DNA from: Blakeslea trispora
Lineage: Eukaryota; Mucoromycota; Mucoromycetes; Mucorales; Choanephoraceae
Assembly: GCA_025331445.1 (NCBI GenBank)
Contig: JAIWNE010000003.1
Span: 496,001 to 560,000, forward strand
Direction: 5' to 3'
DNA length: 64,000 bases
A program made the translations under genes and the position numbers. The notes under the pieces are model-generated. The model worked only from the letters and a program-made list of their open reading frames with translations, had not been told where the DNA came from and did not search any database. This document shows positions 1 to 12,091 of this stretch, piece by piece. The first letter of the stretch is position 1, and the number at the start of each line of letters is the position of its first letter.

Positions 1-3000
1 ATGAATGAAGTGCTTCAAGGCATTCGTCAAATCAAGTTCTTTGCTTGGGAGAAGAACTGGGAAAAGCGTATTATGGAAGCAAGATCGGTTGAGCTCCATC
101 ATTTGGGCATTACATATCTTTCTGGTGTCATGTTCTCTTTTATCTGGCAAGGATCACCCATCTTGGTCACACTTGTCTCATTTTGGTCATTTACAAAACT
201 TGAAGGACAGCAATTGACAGCACCTATCGCTTTTACTGCCATCACTGTTTTTAACGAATTGAGATTTGCTTTGAACGTCTTGCCCGAAGTCTTTATTGAG
301 CTGACTCAAGCTTGGATCAGTGTCAAGCGTATTCAGACTTATTTGAATGAAGAAGAGATTGAGCCTCCTGCTGAAGATGAGCTTGCTGAGAATCAAAACA
401 ATGATGTTTTCATTGGATTTGAAAATGCTACAGTAGGTTGGGCTAAACAAAACTACACTGATGAAGAGCAAGATGAACCTAGCTCCAGCTTTATCTTGAA
501 GGACTTGAACATTCAATTCCCTAATAACGAATTGAGTTTGATCAGTGGTTCTACTGGTTCCGGAAAGACCTTGATGATGCTCAGTCTGTTGGGTGAAGCG
601 CTTATACTGAAAGGTAAAGCAAGATGCCCACGTCATGCCATTGCCGACAAGGTCTCTGATGACTTTACTGTCTCAAGCGATATTGATCCCAAGGATTGGT
701 TGCTTTCTTATTCCCTTGCTTATGTTTCACAAACAGCCTGGCTTCAAAATGCTTCTATCCGTGACAACATCTTGTTTGGTTTACCTTATGTTGAATCAAG
801 ATACCGTGATACACTTTATGCATGTGCTCTTGACAAAGATCTGTCAATTTTGGAAGATGGTGATCAAACCGAGATTGGTGAAAAAGGTATCACTTTGAGT
901 GGTGGACAAAAAGCTCGTGTTTCATTGGCAAGAGCCGTCTATTCTCGCGCTCAAACAATTTTGATGGATGATGTACTTAGTGCTGTTGATGGTAAAGAAA
1001 GTGAAATGATATATACGAAATCATGCTAATTCCCTTTTTTTTTTAATGGGTGAATTAGCTCACACTGCCAAACATTTGTACGAAAAATGCCTTTTGGGTC
1101 CCTTGATGGTCAACCGTACTCGTGTTTTGGTGACTCATCATGTGAAGCTTTGTATCAAGGGAAGTGCTTACATTGTACACATCGATAACGGTCGTGCTGC
1201 CTTAATGGGTCATCCTTCTGAATTGCGTCAATCAGGTCAACTATCAACTATTCTTGAAGATGAAGAAGCCGAAGATCAAGATGAACTCGAAGAAAATGCT
1301 GAAGAAGAAATAGCCATCGAACAAACAATTCCATCTCAATCCTCTGAAACAGAGCAATCAGACGCTGCTAAAGACCAAAAGAAGCCTCGTACTCTTGTCC
1401 AAGATGAAGTACGCGCTACAGGTATGGTCAAGCTCAGATTGTACAAGTTGTATGTCAATATGGTAGGCAGTGCCTTGTTCTGGGCTGTTGTGATTATCGC
1501 TGTACTTGGCTCGCGTGGTTTAGATGTGCTTGAAAGTTGGTGGATTAAGCAATGGTCTCAATCCTATGAGACAGAAGCAAATAGCACATACATCATTCAA
1601 CAAGGCAGTGTTCTCTCTCAGCCGCAGGTTGCTTTTGCACACACTCCACTTTTCCTCAACACTGTCGAACACGAAGAATTCTCTGTCAATAGCAACAAAG
1701 ATGATTCTCTGAACTTCTATCTTGGTATTTACTGTTTGATCACCATTGCCAACATCTTTGTTGGTACTGCCCGTTTTGCTATCGTTTTCTGGGGTGTCTT
1801 GCGTGCCAACAAACAATTGTATGCTGAACTCTTGCATCGTGTCTTCAGAGCTCCTCTTCGTTTCTTTGATACTACACCTGTTGGTCGTATTCTCAATCGA
1901 TTCTCCAAGGATTTTGAAACCACTGATGATCGTATTCCTGACGATTTCTTGAACTTTGTTATCCAATGGATTGTCATTTTTACCAGTATCATAAGTGTGG
2001 TTGTCGTTCTACCAGCTTTCTTGGTACCTTTGGTTGGTGTTGCCATCGTCAACATCTGGATTGGTTCCATGTTCGTTTCTGCCTCTCGTGAATTGAAGCG
2101 TATGGATTCTGTCACACGTTCTCCTCTCTTCAGTAATTTCACAGAAACAATTGTGGGTGTTGCTACCATTCGTGCATTTGGTGCTACCCGTCGCTTCCTC
2201 CAAGAGATGTTGTGTTATATTGATGCTAACTCGCGTCCTTATTTCTACACTTGGGCTGTCAACCGTTGGATTGGTGTCCGTTTCGCCTTTACAGGCGCTA
2301 TCATCAATTTCTTGACTGGTCTTATTATCTTGGTTAGTATCGATAAGATGAACTCTTCTCTTGCTGGTTTTTGCCTCAGTTTTATCCTGCTTTTTACCGA
2401 TCAGATGTTCTGGGGTATTCGTCGTTACACTAGCTTGGAAATGAGTTTTAATGCGGTTGAACGTATAGTTGAATTTATGGAAATAGATCAAGAAGCACCT
2501 GCCATTACTCAGTTGAGACCACCCAATGAGTGGCCTTCCAAGGGCAAGATTGATGTGCAAGATCTTGAGATTAGATATGCAGCTGATCTTGATCCTGTCT
2601 TAAAGGGTATTTCATTCTCTGTCAAGTCTCAAGAAAAAATTGGTGTGGTTGGCCGCACAGGTAGTGGTAAATCTACTTTGGCCCTCTCCTTCTTTAGATT
2701 TGTGGAAGCTAGTCGTGGATCCATTGTGATTGATGGTATTGATATCAAGGATCTTGGTACAGAGGATTTGCGTTCAAACTTGACCATCATTCCTCAAGAT
2801 CCTACTCTATTCTCTGGTACTCTTCGGTCTAACATGGATCCATTTGATCAATTCCAAGACGAGGATATCTTTGCTGCTTTACGTCGTGTTCACTTGCTAC
2901 CTTCTGATGAAGAGCCTTCCAGTACTGACACCATCACATCTGAATCAACATTGAATGAAGTCAATGCTAATGTATTCAAGAATCTGGATCATGTAAGTAT

Positions 3001-3452
3001 CAAATGAATGACAGTATAAAGAGTTTATTTATTTACCCTTTCTTTTTTTTTTATCTGTCTAGTCCGTATCTGAAGGTGGTCGTAATTTCTCTCAAGGTCA
3101 AAGACAATTACTCTGTTTGGCTCGTGCTCTATTGAAACGTAGCAAGTTAGTGTTTATGGATGAAGCTACAGCTAGTGTTGATTTTGAGACTGACAAGGCT
3201 ATTCAGAAAACTATCTCTACTGAATTTGCTGACTCTACTATCCTTTGTATTGCTCATCGTTTACATACTGTCATTGAATATGATCGTATTTTAGTATTGG
3301 ATCAAGGACAGATTGTTGAGTTCGATAGTCCCTTGACTTTGATCAGTGACACAGAATCAGTCTTTTATAAGATGTGTCGAAACTCTGGAGAGTTTGAAAG
3401 TCTTTTTGCTTTGGCTAAATCCAAGCATGAGCTTGTTGATGCTTCTGCATAA
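1..3452 (+). CDS. ABC transporter, ABCC/MRP subfamily (5' partial)
   Basis: This is the 3' part of a full-length ABCC (MRP/Ybt1-like) ATP-driven exporter, expected in the vacuolar or plasma membrane and moving conjugates, bile-acid-like compounds or drugs. Exons are 1-991, 1059-2992 and 3063-3452; two introns (67 and 70 nt) explain the apparent breaks. About 1104 residues are visible, and the start lies upstream of the window. Visible order: end of TMD1, NBD1 (Walker A GSTGSGKT at 547-570, signature LSGGQ at 895-909, Walker B ILMDD at 958-972), an acidic linker, TMD2, then NBD2 (Walker A GRTGSGKS at 2651-2674, signature FSQGQ at 3087-3101, Walker B with MDE). NBD1 has Asp where NBD2 has the catalytic Glu, the asymmetry usual in ABCC proteins. 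Family certain; substrate unknown. Confidence 0.93.
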
Positions 3453-3848
3453 ATCAGTTAGATACAAAGAAAAAAAATAAAATAGAATGTGTATTCCCCT
3501 CCCTCTTTGATTAAACATAGCTTGTCTCTCTTTTATTCTCTATGTAATTTGAAGCTCTCTTTATATTATTAGTGCAGCCCATTAACTGATTTATTCAGTT
3601 GTAATTCGTTGTATTGTTCATTTTTTTGGAATTTTTTATATAGACAAATCTAAATGTTGATTGCTTACTTGGTTAATAATAATGAGGTTCAAAAAAAAAG
3701 TTCTTACGGGGTTTAAATTCCTGCCACTTAAAAAAAAAAAAGAATGGCTGAGTTTACTTGGTCCGGCTAGGGGTGGATGAAAGAATCTACTTACAGTAAA
3801 CAGAAGCTGCCAAACGAGTGAACAGTCTCTTTTCCTTCTGAACATACA
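3453..3848. other. Intergenic: ABC transporter 3' flank and uL23 promoter
   Basis: AT-rich spacer without a supportable ORF. It holds the transporter 3' UTR and the promoter of the ribosomal protein gene. A GGGTGGATGA stretch at 3771-3780 belongs to the CCATCCA element seen near other ribosomal protein genes here. Confidence 0.6.
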
Positions 3849-4685
3849 ATGGCTGGTAACTATCGCTTACAACAATATCAGATAGATGTCAAGCAGAGCA
3901 GATCTTCACTCCTTGTCCACTCTTTGGCGACGATCATGTTGCTATACAAGTTGAGATGATGGATGGATGGATTGATCAAAGAAAAAAAATCATTTTCAAA
4001 CAGTTTAAAAAAAAATAGAGAGTGTGTATAGGCTGTGAACGACATGCTCTGACAACGACAATCTTTTACAAAGAACCAAAGAAAGTCTAACAAAGCGCTT
4101 TTTTTTTCCTTTCTTTCGTTGTTCTCATAGCTTCTCAGAACAAGGCTCTCGCCGCCAAGAAGGCCGCCCTTAAGGGTGTCCACGGTAAGGCTGTCCGTAA
4201 GATCCGCACCTCTACTCACTTCCACATCCCCAAGACTTTGGTCTTGAAGCGTGCTCCCAAGTATGCCCGTAAGTCCGTTGCCCACGCTCCCCGTATGGAT
4301 CAATACCGTGTTATCCGTCAACCCCTCAACACCGAGACTGCCATGAAGAAGATTGAAGAACACAACACTTTGACCTTCCTCGTTGACGTCAAGGCCAACA
4401 AGAACCAAATCAAGGATGCCGTCAAGCGTCTCTATGATGTTGAAGCCGCTCAAATCAACACCCTTATCAGGTAAATATTAACATGGGCATATCATTGGAC
4501 CTTTAGGAAACATCATCTAACTCTTCTTTCTTTGCTTTTAGACCCGATGGTTACAAGAAGGCTTTCGTTCGTTTGACTGCTGATGTTGATGCTTTGGACG
4601 TTGCCAACAAGGTAAAGCTTATAACAAACAATTGCATTTAACTCTTTAATTAATTGTTATTTATTTCTAGATTGGTTTTATCTAA
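3849..4685 (+). CDS. RPL23A: 60S ribosomal protein uL23 (L23a/L25)
   Basis: Large-subunit protein uL23, which binds 25S rRNA beside the polypeptide exit tunnel and forms the docking site for SRP and nascent-chain factors. Exons are 3849-3855, 4131-4470, 4542-4611 and 4671-4685, giving 143 residues (yeast L25 has 142). The first coding exon holds only 7 nt (Met-Ala and one base) before a 275-nt intron with branch-site-like TCTAAC near 4086. The basic N-terminal extension and the conserved core from [14 protein letters not shown] to the C-terminal ANKIGFI identify the family clearly. The last exon codes for four residues plus stop. It converges with eS12. Confidence 0.97.
3957..3974. promoter_or_regulatory. 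GGATGG/CCATCC element in uL23 intron 1
   Basis: Tandem GGATGGATGG inside the first intron of uL23. Related copies lie in or upstream of the first intron of other ribosomal protein genes in the window (5692-5718, 7071-7086, 59257-59266, 63538-63545). A transcription role is inferred from position only. Confidence 0.35.
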
Positions 4686-5112
4686 ACGCTATGTCTTTGA
4701 GTAGAGCAATATTTTTTTTATTTTACTTGAAATAAAGAAAAAAAAAAGAACAAAACAATCGCCTTTAGCATCTTCAATTATGTTTATACGTGCATGTGTG
4801 GTCTTAATCATAGAAACTAATAACCGATAACTCAACAAGATGTCTCTTTGAAGAATCGAGATAGTGTTTTTGTAGCTTTTACGGGTAAAGACAAGCAGCA
4901 ATATTAAAAAAACCAATTGAAAAGCATAATTTTTATCTTAACATTTACATTTGCATTTGCCATACACAAGAAACGAAAATTAAGGTTATACATAGATTCT
5001 AGGCTACAATTCAGATATACAATAAACACCCTCAAAAATTAAACTCAATGCAAGAGTATGGTTTGTTCACTCTTTGTTTATTAGACAAACAGCTTTAATT
5101 AAATAGCACAAT
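4686..5112. other. Intergenic between convergent uL23 and eS12
   Basis: Shared 3' flank of two convergent ribosomal protein genes. It is AT-rich, with no supportable ORF, RNA gene or repeat. Confidence 0.6.
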
Positions 5113-5597
5113 TTAACGGGTCTTGAAGTAGTCCAAGAGAACGTTCATGGCTTCAGATTCTTCTCCGAAGTCAGTGACGGCAACACAAGAACAACCAACG
5201 ACCTTACGGGCGTTACCTTCACGGTCGATCTTACAGAGACCAGCCCATTCACCGAGCTTCTTGGCATCAGAAACCTTGATCAAGTTGATGTTGTGTTCGG
5301 AACAGAGAGCTTCAACAAGCTTGATGTATTCGGATTCGGTACAGGTTTCAACGAGAACAGCCAAGTGAGCTTGACGTCTATAAGTATAAACGTGGTAAGC
5401 ATCAGGATCAAATAGATCAAAGAAATCTCTTACCTGTCAAGAGCCTTAACGGCTTCCTTCAAACCACGAGCAAGACCATCGTGAACGAGAGCACGACGGA
5501 GAACTTCTTGAAGAGCATCTTCAACGGACATTTGACCGGAGGTGGCTTCAACAGCAACTTCGACTTCTTGAGCAATGACTTCTTCGTGGTCAGACAT
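5113..5597 (-). CDS. RPS12: 40S ribosomal protein eS12
   Basis: Small-subunit protein eS12, at the beak of the 40S head. The minus-strand exons are 5434-5597 and 5113-5377, with a 56-nt intron, giving 142 residues. The protein starts MSDHEEV with an acidic N-terminus. It then shows the conserved L7Ae-like core: [19 protein letters not shown] before the intron, and [37 protein letters not shown] and KVVGCSCV after it. CTATAG stands directly before the start codon, so the 5' UTR probably carries an intron too, with donor GTACGT near 5729. The triple element at 5692-5718 would lie inside that intron. Confidence 0.97.
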
Positions 5598-6214
5598 ACT
5601 ATAGCAAACAAGTTGTTAATCATCCATGGCTTTCGTTTTTTCTTTTAGTTTTATCCATCCATTTGCTTTCAAACATTTCGATGGTGTCTTTGTGGATGGG
5701 GTGGATGGGGTGGATGGGTTTACGTACTTTGTTATTCTAAGTGGATAGAAAAAGAGAAGGATTTCTATTGTTCACTAGTTGTTGGCTTACTTAGATTCTG
5801 CTCCACCTTCCAGTTGAGCTTCAAGAAACTGAAGCGGAGCTCCATTTCCGGGCCGGGATGTTTTGTGCTCCTTCTGTCTCTCATTTAAACATTTATGCAG
5901 CACTTTTTTTTTATTGTTCAAGACTTTGTTCGTCGACTCTTTTTAGTAGTCTATTGCTTTTTCTTTCCTTTCAATAGTTATCATCTATATGATCCGTTAC
6001 GCACTCGATTTACTTTATTTGTTTTATTTTGAATAAAGACCATCTTAAACACGCATTAATATACACTGAACAACTAATTTAAGGTCTATGTAACACGAAA
6101 GTTATGTTAAATAAAAAAAAAAGAGAGCCTGTTGTTTTTATTTTATAGCTGAAAAATGTAGAATAAATGCATTTTAGCAACGATAAAAATGAGAAATTAC
6201 ATTCGACAAACATC
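5598..6214. other. Intergenic: eS12 5' region and eS7 3' flank
   Basis: Holds a likely eS12 5'-UTR intron (about 5598-5729), the CCATCC elements, and the eS7 3' flank. No ORF is supportable. Confidence 0.55.
5692..5718 (-). promoter_or_regulatory. Triple tandem CCCATCCAC element upstream of eS12
   Basis: Three perfect tandem copies of the 9-mer GTGGATGGG on the plus strand read CCCATCCAC on the eS12 sense strand. With its flank, the first sense copy reads AAACCCATCCACC, which fits the S. cerevisiae Rap1 consensus RMACCCANNCAYY. A further ATCCATCC lies at 5653-5660. A function in ribosomal protein gene expression is inference. Confidence 0.4.
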
Positions 6215-6793
6215 TTAGAACTCAACAGCAGCAGGGAATTCGAAAGAAACATCCTTGCCGGTGAGCTTCTTGTAGACGGCAGAGAAAGTGTCAATCTTGT
6301 ATTCAAGAGAAGTAGCATCCTTGGAGTCGAGGAAGACCTTGAGGGTCTTGGTACCATCAACCTTTTGGCGGAGTCTCTTACCGGTGATCTCAGTGGGGAA
6401 GACGAGATCGTCCAAGATAGCATCGTGAACAGCGGTCAAAGTACGAGATCTGGGACGGGGTTGCTTACCGGAGTTACGACGGTTAGGAACGGGCAAGATA
6501 CGGCGTTGAGCAACGAAGACAACGTGACGGTCAGAGAACTTCTTCTCGAGTTCACGAGTAAGACGGGCTTGGATCTTGTGGAAACCAGATTGGCTAGGGA
6601 CAGGGACGAAGATAACAATAGCCTTCTTACCAGCACCGAGTTCAACTTCCTTGGCAGCGGAGATGTGAAGAGAACGAAGAGTCTTCAAGTCAGGAACGCT
6701 AGCTTCCAAGTCAACGAGAGCTTGGGCAACGGAGAGTTCGAACTCATCAGCAGCTGGGGCACCAGCTTGCTTAACAATCTTGTTAGAAGCCAT
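6215..6793 (-). CDS. RPS7: 40S ribosomal protein eS7
   Basis: Small-subunit protein eS7, an uncharacteristically intronless 192-residue reading frame. The start [11 protein letters not shown] is followed by the family core: [47 protein letters not shown] and [11 protein letters not shown]. The downstream half has [19 protein letters not shown] and [11 protein letters not shown]. Length matches the family (about 190-195). Upstream, AAACAG followed by TCAAG and ATG suggests that a 5'-UTR intron ends just before the start codon. It lies tail-to-head with eS12 on the same strand. Confidence 0.97.
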   Translation of the reverse strand: MASNKIVKQAGAPAADEFELSVAQALVDLEASVPDLKTLRSLHISAAKEVELGAGKKAIVIFVPVPSQSGFHKIQARLTRELEKKFSDRHVVFVAQRRILPVPNRRNSGKQPRPRSRTLTAVHDAILDDLVFPTEITGKRLRQKVDGTKTLKVFLDSKDATSLEYKIDTFSAVYKKLTGKDVSFEFPAAVEF

Positions 6794-8534
6794 CTTGACT
6801 GTTTATATAAATGATTTATGCGGTTTGAAAGGTTCAATCAAATGGAGATGCATAAAAGAGATGAAGAACGTTAGTACTGGACGTGGAAAAGAAAGTCTTT
6901 ATGTGCATGGTGCCAACAACTCATCTACACAGAAAGAAATGAGCTGATGTTGATTTCATCCTCTTCTCTATCCCAGCTGATCCTTTGAACTTCCAATTTG
7001 TTTTCGTCCTCATTTTCATCATCGATCTATCTGACGACCTCTAACTGCTACACGATACTAAAGGAGCTGAGATGGATGGATGGATTAATGATTGCGAGTA
7101 GGCGTGAATGAGTGAATAGAGGTTTATACAGTAAGAATGTACGTAGCACCCCCTTCCTCGCTTCCCTCAGTACAGGCTGTATTGTTATCTATTGTCAATC
7201 CACTATCATCCATCCATTGTCATTCTCAAAAAAAGGCGTTGCTGGTCCTCTTCATCTATCCTCATTTCGTTTCGCTTTTGACATTTCTTTCTGTGTAGGT
7301 TGTCTTGTTTGGCCATGATGGATCAATACATACGTGAAAAATAAAGGAAGGAATCTCAGCATTTGCTCACTTCCTGTTTGCTTTTACCGAATGAGTTTTA
7401 CATCCTGCCCCGGAGTGGCTGTGTTACAAAATTGGTAATTTATGATTGGTTGAATTTTCTGTTTATTTTTCTGTGTTTCTTTCTACTGCTATTTTGCTTG
7501 ATCCACTTTTCAAGGCGTCTTTCAAAAGATCTAATCAAAAAGATCATCGATTCATTGCCAAATAAAAGTTTGTTTTTCGAATGGAAAGCTCTTTTTGTTT
7601 TTTCTTTATGTTTTTTTATATTAATTGTGTTGAGCAACGACAAAAGAAAAATCAAAAGTGAATTATGGTTTGCATAAACCAAACAGCTCAAACCCGCCTG
7701 TCTAATCTCTCTCCGAAAGGATTACTTTACCAGACAGTGATTGCATTTATAAGAGAGAGAGATAAGTTAAGCTGTTGCTTACAAAGAGCCTCAATCATGC
7801 CTTCGAAAAACATAGATTGCGTAGCTCTAGTAAACCAACTGTAATTTTAGAGAGGCTCTTGATCCAGATACACTTGTAACTTTGAATTGAAACATTGATA
7901 GAATCCATCAAGACATTTTCAAATAAACATTTCTCAAGCACTAGTTATTGTCCAAGTCAAGATTTTCTTCTTTAACAACTTACTCCTCTCAATCTCTCTT
8001 TTCACTCTATTTCTTATCACAGATCAAGATTATTTGATGACTTTAGGAGAACAAAATGAAAGATGCAAGTAACCATGTATACTCAGGAGATAACGCAAAT
8101 GTTAATCATTTTTCTCGAGTCCACTCATTGGGTGTTTCCTTTGACAGTCTCAGGTAATCCTCGTACTAGCTGAACTCGAGATTTTGTTATACAAGACTTT
8201 TTACCCCTAAATTGACATGAACTTTTCTGAGTTGTGATTATGCTTTAAACAAGCTATGGCAAACTTCACAGTTAAACATCTAGTACTCGTTTCTTTTTTT
8301 TTCTTGGTCATAAAATCCATGGTGGGGTTCTTACTGCCGTTATATACAATTCTTTTTTCTTGCGCTTTTCTTCTCTTACTGTACAACTTTGTTTTTTCCT
8401 TTCTTCTTTCTCCCTTTATTTGTATTTCTAAGAATGTGGCAACACACTTTATTGCTCTCTCTTCATCCTTCATTTTAGAGTTTCATCATTATAAGACTAA
8501 ATATAAAAAACTTTTCTTTGCAATATGAGTTGTA
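6794..8534. other. Intergenic, 1.7 kb, gene-poor
   Basis: Low-complexity AT-rich DNA. It contains the eS7 upstream region with GATGGATGGATGGATT at 7071-7086 and ATCATCCATCCATTG at 7205-7219. Short ORFs (7112-7318, 7363-7677, 8256-8528) are T-rich and resemble no family. No tRNA box pattern was seen. Confidence 0.5.
7071..7086. promoter_or_regulatory. GGATGG/CCATCC element upstream of eS7
   Basis: GATGGATGGATGGATT lies about 280 bases upstream of the eS7 start codon; a second copy in the other orientation lies at 7205-7219. It is the same word as in uL23 intron 1 and near eS12. Confidence 0.35.
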
Positions 8535-10581
8535 TTAAGCAGCTGGCGCACTACTTCCCAACATGAATCCTTTTGAGTATAAATTCTGATCATTCATGTC
8601 TGTAATAGACGAGCATGACCCAGAAGTCAAAAGGCATTCACGCACAAGCAAACTTTGCAGTCGCTCATGTGAACTTCGACAACCAGCTAAACAGTAGAAT
8701 AATGAGCAAGTCATACGCGTGGAGTTTTAGGGAAAAAAGAAACTTACCCATAGCAGCACTCTCAAACCACATGGTTGCTTTACTAAGATCAACAGAGCAT
8801 CCTAACCCCTTTTCATAACAATTACCCAAATGAAATTGAGCAGCTACGTGGCGCTGTGCTGCAGCCAACTCAAACAATTCAAACGCCAATTCAAGGTTTT
8901 GTCCAACACCAAACCCACTTTGTAAATGAAGTGCTAATTTATCTTGAGCCCTTGCATGATTTTGATCTGCAGCTTTTTTGTACCAAAAGACAGCTCGAGA
9001 CAAATCTTGTTTTACGCCGATACCATTCGCATAGCAGAAGCCAAGGTTACATTGTGACCATGCATTGTTCTGGCGTGCTGCCTGTAGATACCAATAGGCT
9101 GCTTTTTTGGAGTTCTTTTGTATACCTATACCTTCTTCATAACAAAAGCCTAAAGAGTTTTGAGCTACAGGATTCCCTTGTTTTGCACTGCGCCTGAAGT
9201 ATTTAGCTGCTTCATGTTCGTTCTTTTCGACTCCAATACCGTTACGATAACAGTAGCCCAGAGTCAACTGTGCAGGTGCATGATTGAGCTCGGCACTCAA
9301 AGAATACCAATAAAAAGCTTCTGTTTCATTGACAGGTACCCCAACACCATTCTGAAAACAATAACCAAGTGAATGAAATGCGAAAATGTTGCCTAGTTCT
9401 GCACTTTGTTGAAACCAGTAAACTGCTTCCTTCTCATCCTTGGTTACGCCTATACCATTTTGATAGCAGAAGCCTAGGTTGTGTTGAGCCCTTGAGTGTT
9501 TCTGAACCGCTGCCTTATGGTACCACTCAACACTCACCGAAGCGTCTTTCGGAACACCGATGCCATTCTGGTAACAATAACCTAGGTTACATTGAGCCCA
9601 AGGGTAACCTTGCTTTGCAGATCGAAAGTACCAAAGAGTGGCCATTTTTTCGTTCTTCTCAATACCAATACCATCTTCATAACAATACCCAAGCGAATTT
9701 TGTGCAAATGCATTTCCTTGTTCTGCTGCTATCATGTACCACTTGACTGCTTCTGACACATCTTTTTCTACACCAATACCATCTTCGTAACAGTATCCAA
9801 TGTTGTAGATTGCTACTGTCTCTCCTTGTGCCGCTGCTCGATGATACCATTCCATGGCTGTCTTTTCTGATTTCTCGACACCAAAGCCCTCACCATAACA
9901 ATATCCCAATATACCTTGTCCACGACAGTTACCTTGTTCTGCACTTTTCTTGTACCAAAAAAAAGCAAGTCTTTCATTCTTCGGTAATGCGAGCCCATCA
10001 TGATAATGGATACCTAAACAATATTGACTGGCTGAACAGTTGTCATTGATAGCTGCACGCTGTATCCAACTGACTGACTTGGCACCTCCCAATTCTATCA
10101 ACGACTCCCATTTATGCGCCTCAATACGATCAATGCAAACGCCAGGGCGTCCATATTTTCGAAGAAATGCAAGTCGAGAAACGGCCAGTAAGATTCGCTC
10201 ATCAGTAATATCTTTTTGTAATTGCCGAGGTAATGCATGAAGATAATATTGCTCTGCCGTTCTAAAATCCTTGGTCATGCCAAACCCAAACTCAGAACAA
10301 AAGCCAAGTACTGCACAAGCTCCTTTATTATATTGTTTAGCCTTATGAAGAAGTCGAACAGCCAATTTGGCATCTTTCTGAAAACCATTTCGGCCAAATA
10401 AGTATTTCTCTGCCTGCTCTACTAGTCTGGTGCCTTGATTGTTTGTCATTAAGCTGCGTTTAGTGTTTATGATATTGTTGTTACTCAATATCTTCCCGAA
10501 AATGTTTTTAGAAAAATACAGAATTTGATGAATTAAGGGTGTGCTGGAATTATTACATTCGCTGACTGCATTCATGGTCAT
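8535..10581 (-). CDS. Sel1-like repeat (SLR) protein
   Basis: A 661-residue protein of unknown function, built almost wholly of Sel1/TPR-like helical repeats. Twelve consecutive 36-residue units, plus one looser unit before them, follow the pattern A-x-x-x-LG-x-CY-x-x-GIGV-x-K(D/N)...A-x-x-WY-x-x-(A/S)A-x-QG. SLR proteins act as scaffolds; the fungal example Chs4/Skt5 activates chitin synthase. No kinase, BTB or prenylation motif is seen here. Exons are 8748-10581 and 8535-8686; the 61-nt intron has donor GTAAGT. Reading through that donor would give a false hydrophobic tail, while splicing gives a tail ending in SAPAA. The first 45 residues are polar and unrelated to the repeats. Confidence 0.9.
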
Positions 10582-12091
10582 TGATGTTTGAGAGAAAGAG
10601 AAGAAATAGAAAATGAAGGAATACGAGAAAGAAAGACAAAAGCAAATAAATAGTCTTTATGAAAAATGCATAACCGTTGTAATCTATGCACCCCTAATTT
10701 CCTCCTTTAATTACGACGATGAAGCTCTCACAGATACAATTGTTTTGCTGGTTCATCTAGCTTATTGTGAACGCTGAAATGCGCATCATCTTTTTTTTTG
10801 TTTTGAGGATTCATGTGCGACAAATAAAACAAAGGCATGTTTTGTTTGTTGAAAATCTATGGGCTTATGTGTCTCCTTTCACAAAATCCTGACAACGTTT
10901 GGCAGGATGATTAGATAGACGAATAGGAGATAGAAGTGTGATTGCATCTTCTCATTCGTAATTTAAAAACATAATGAGTCGTCTATTTCTTGAACACAGA
11001 TACATCTTGTATAAACATGATTCTTATTTTGTTGCTTTCGTCTGGTAGACAGTAAATCTTTCTTCTCGTGCTATTTGTATGAACGATTGCATTTCATGAG
11101 CCTAAATACTTCTTTTATTCTTTGTTCTCTTTAAATAGGATTTAAAGAGAAGGGACACATTTAGTATACTATTATTGAGTGAGTAGAGGAAATAAATATA
11201 ATCATTTGCTACTTTAAACCTTAATGTTGATCTTGAGTAATGCAAACACACGTGCATTGATGGTGGGATAATCTGCCATTAAGCCGCCTTGAAGTCGAAT
11301 GAGCTATAGCTAATTCCAAGCAAGCGCATGCAGATAACACAAGCATTTGCTCCAAAACAAAAAGTTCTTTATATATTGTTTGTTATTCTCGGGATTCGTA
11401 TTTAGGTTTTTCCAAATTTGTCTATATGACACTTCAGAACGGTTTCTCAATTGCTACAAGAAAAAAGAAATAAGAGAAAGCATCCCCATTGTCTTTATAA
11501 AGAATTTCAAACATAAAGAACTATCGGTAAATCAGATACAATGCTACATATTCTGTTACTGGACGTTTGAAAAGATTGAACGATCTCAATCGACCCATTT
11601 TCTTTTATTAATTTTATTCAATATATGAAACAAGGATCTTCAATCTCATGTAGACATAAAAAGACATTTCGAAATAAAGCAAGCATTCCTGTCTATTTGA
11701 GAAGTGATACGTATCATGAATTCCTTTTTGTGGTATCTTCGGAACATCTTCTTTGTCGAGCAAAGACAGGCATTTGTTGATTTGTTTCATGATGGTAACA
11801 CAGCTTGAGTGGTAAAATAAATAACAGAATACGAATTTGCATCTCTTCCCCATCCCTTATTTGGTACCTTCTCTCCTTTAGTTATAAATGAACCAGTTAA
11901 AAAAAAATAGACATGTCTATAAATGAAAAGCAATAAATAAAATCCAATAAATATGTAGTAATACATAACATGAAATCACCTTGCCGCATAACAAATGTGA
12001 ACGTCGACCTACCTTACAAAATGCAAGGAGAAAAAACCAAAATAATAAATGAATATATTGGGAATTAGTCAATCCTTTCCGGTGAAGCAGA
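10582..12091. other. Intergenic, 1.5 kb
   Basis: AT-rich spacer between two minus-strand genes (Sel1-repeat promoter, Gemin5 3' flank). Only short ORFs without recognisable motifs; nothing else supportable. Confidence 0.5.

Noticed and set aside
8665..8747. Hydrophobic C-terminal tail of the Sel1-repeat protein
   Set aside because: It is read-through of an intron; splicing continues the repeat and ends at 8535.
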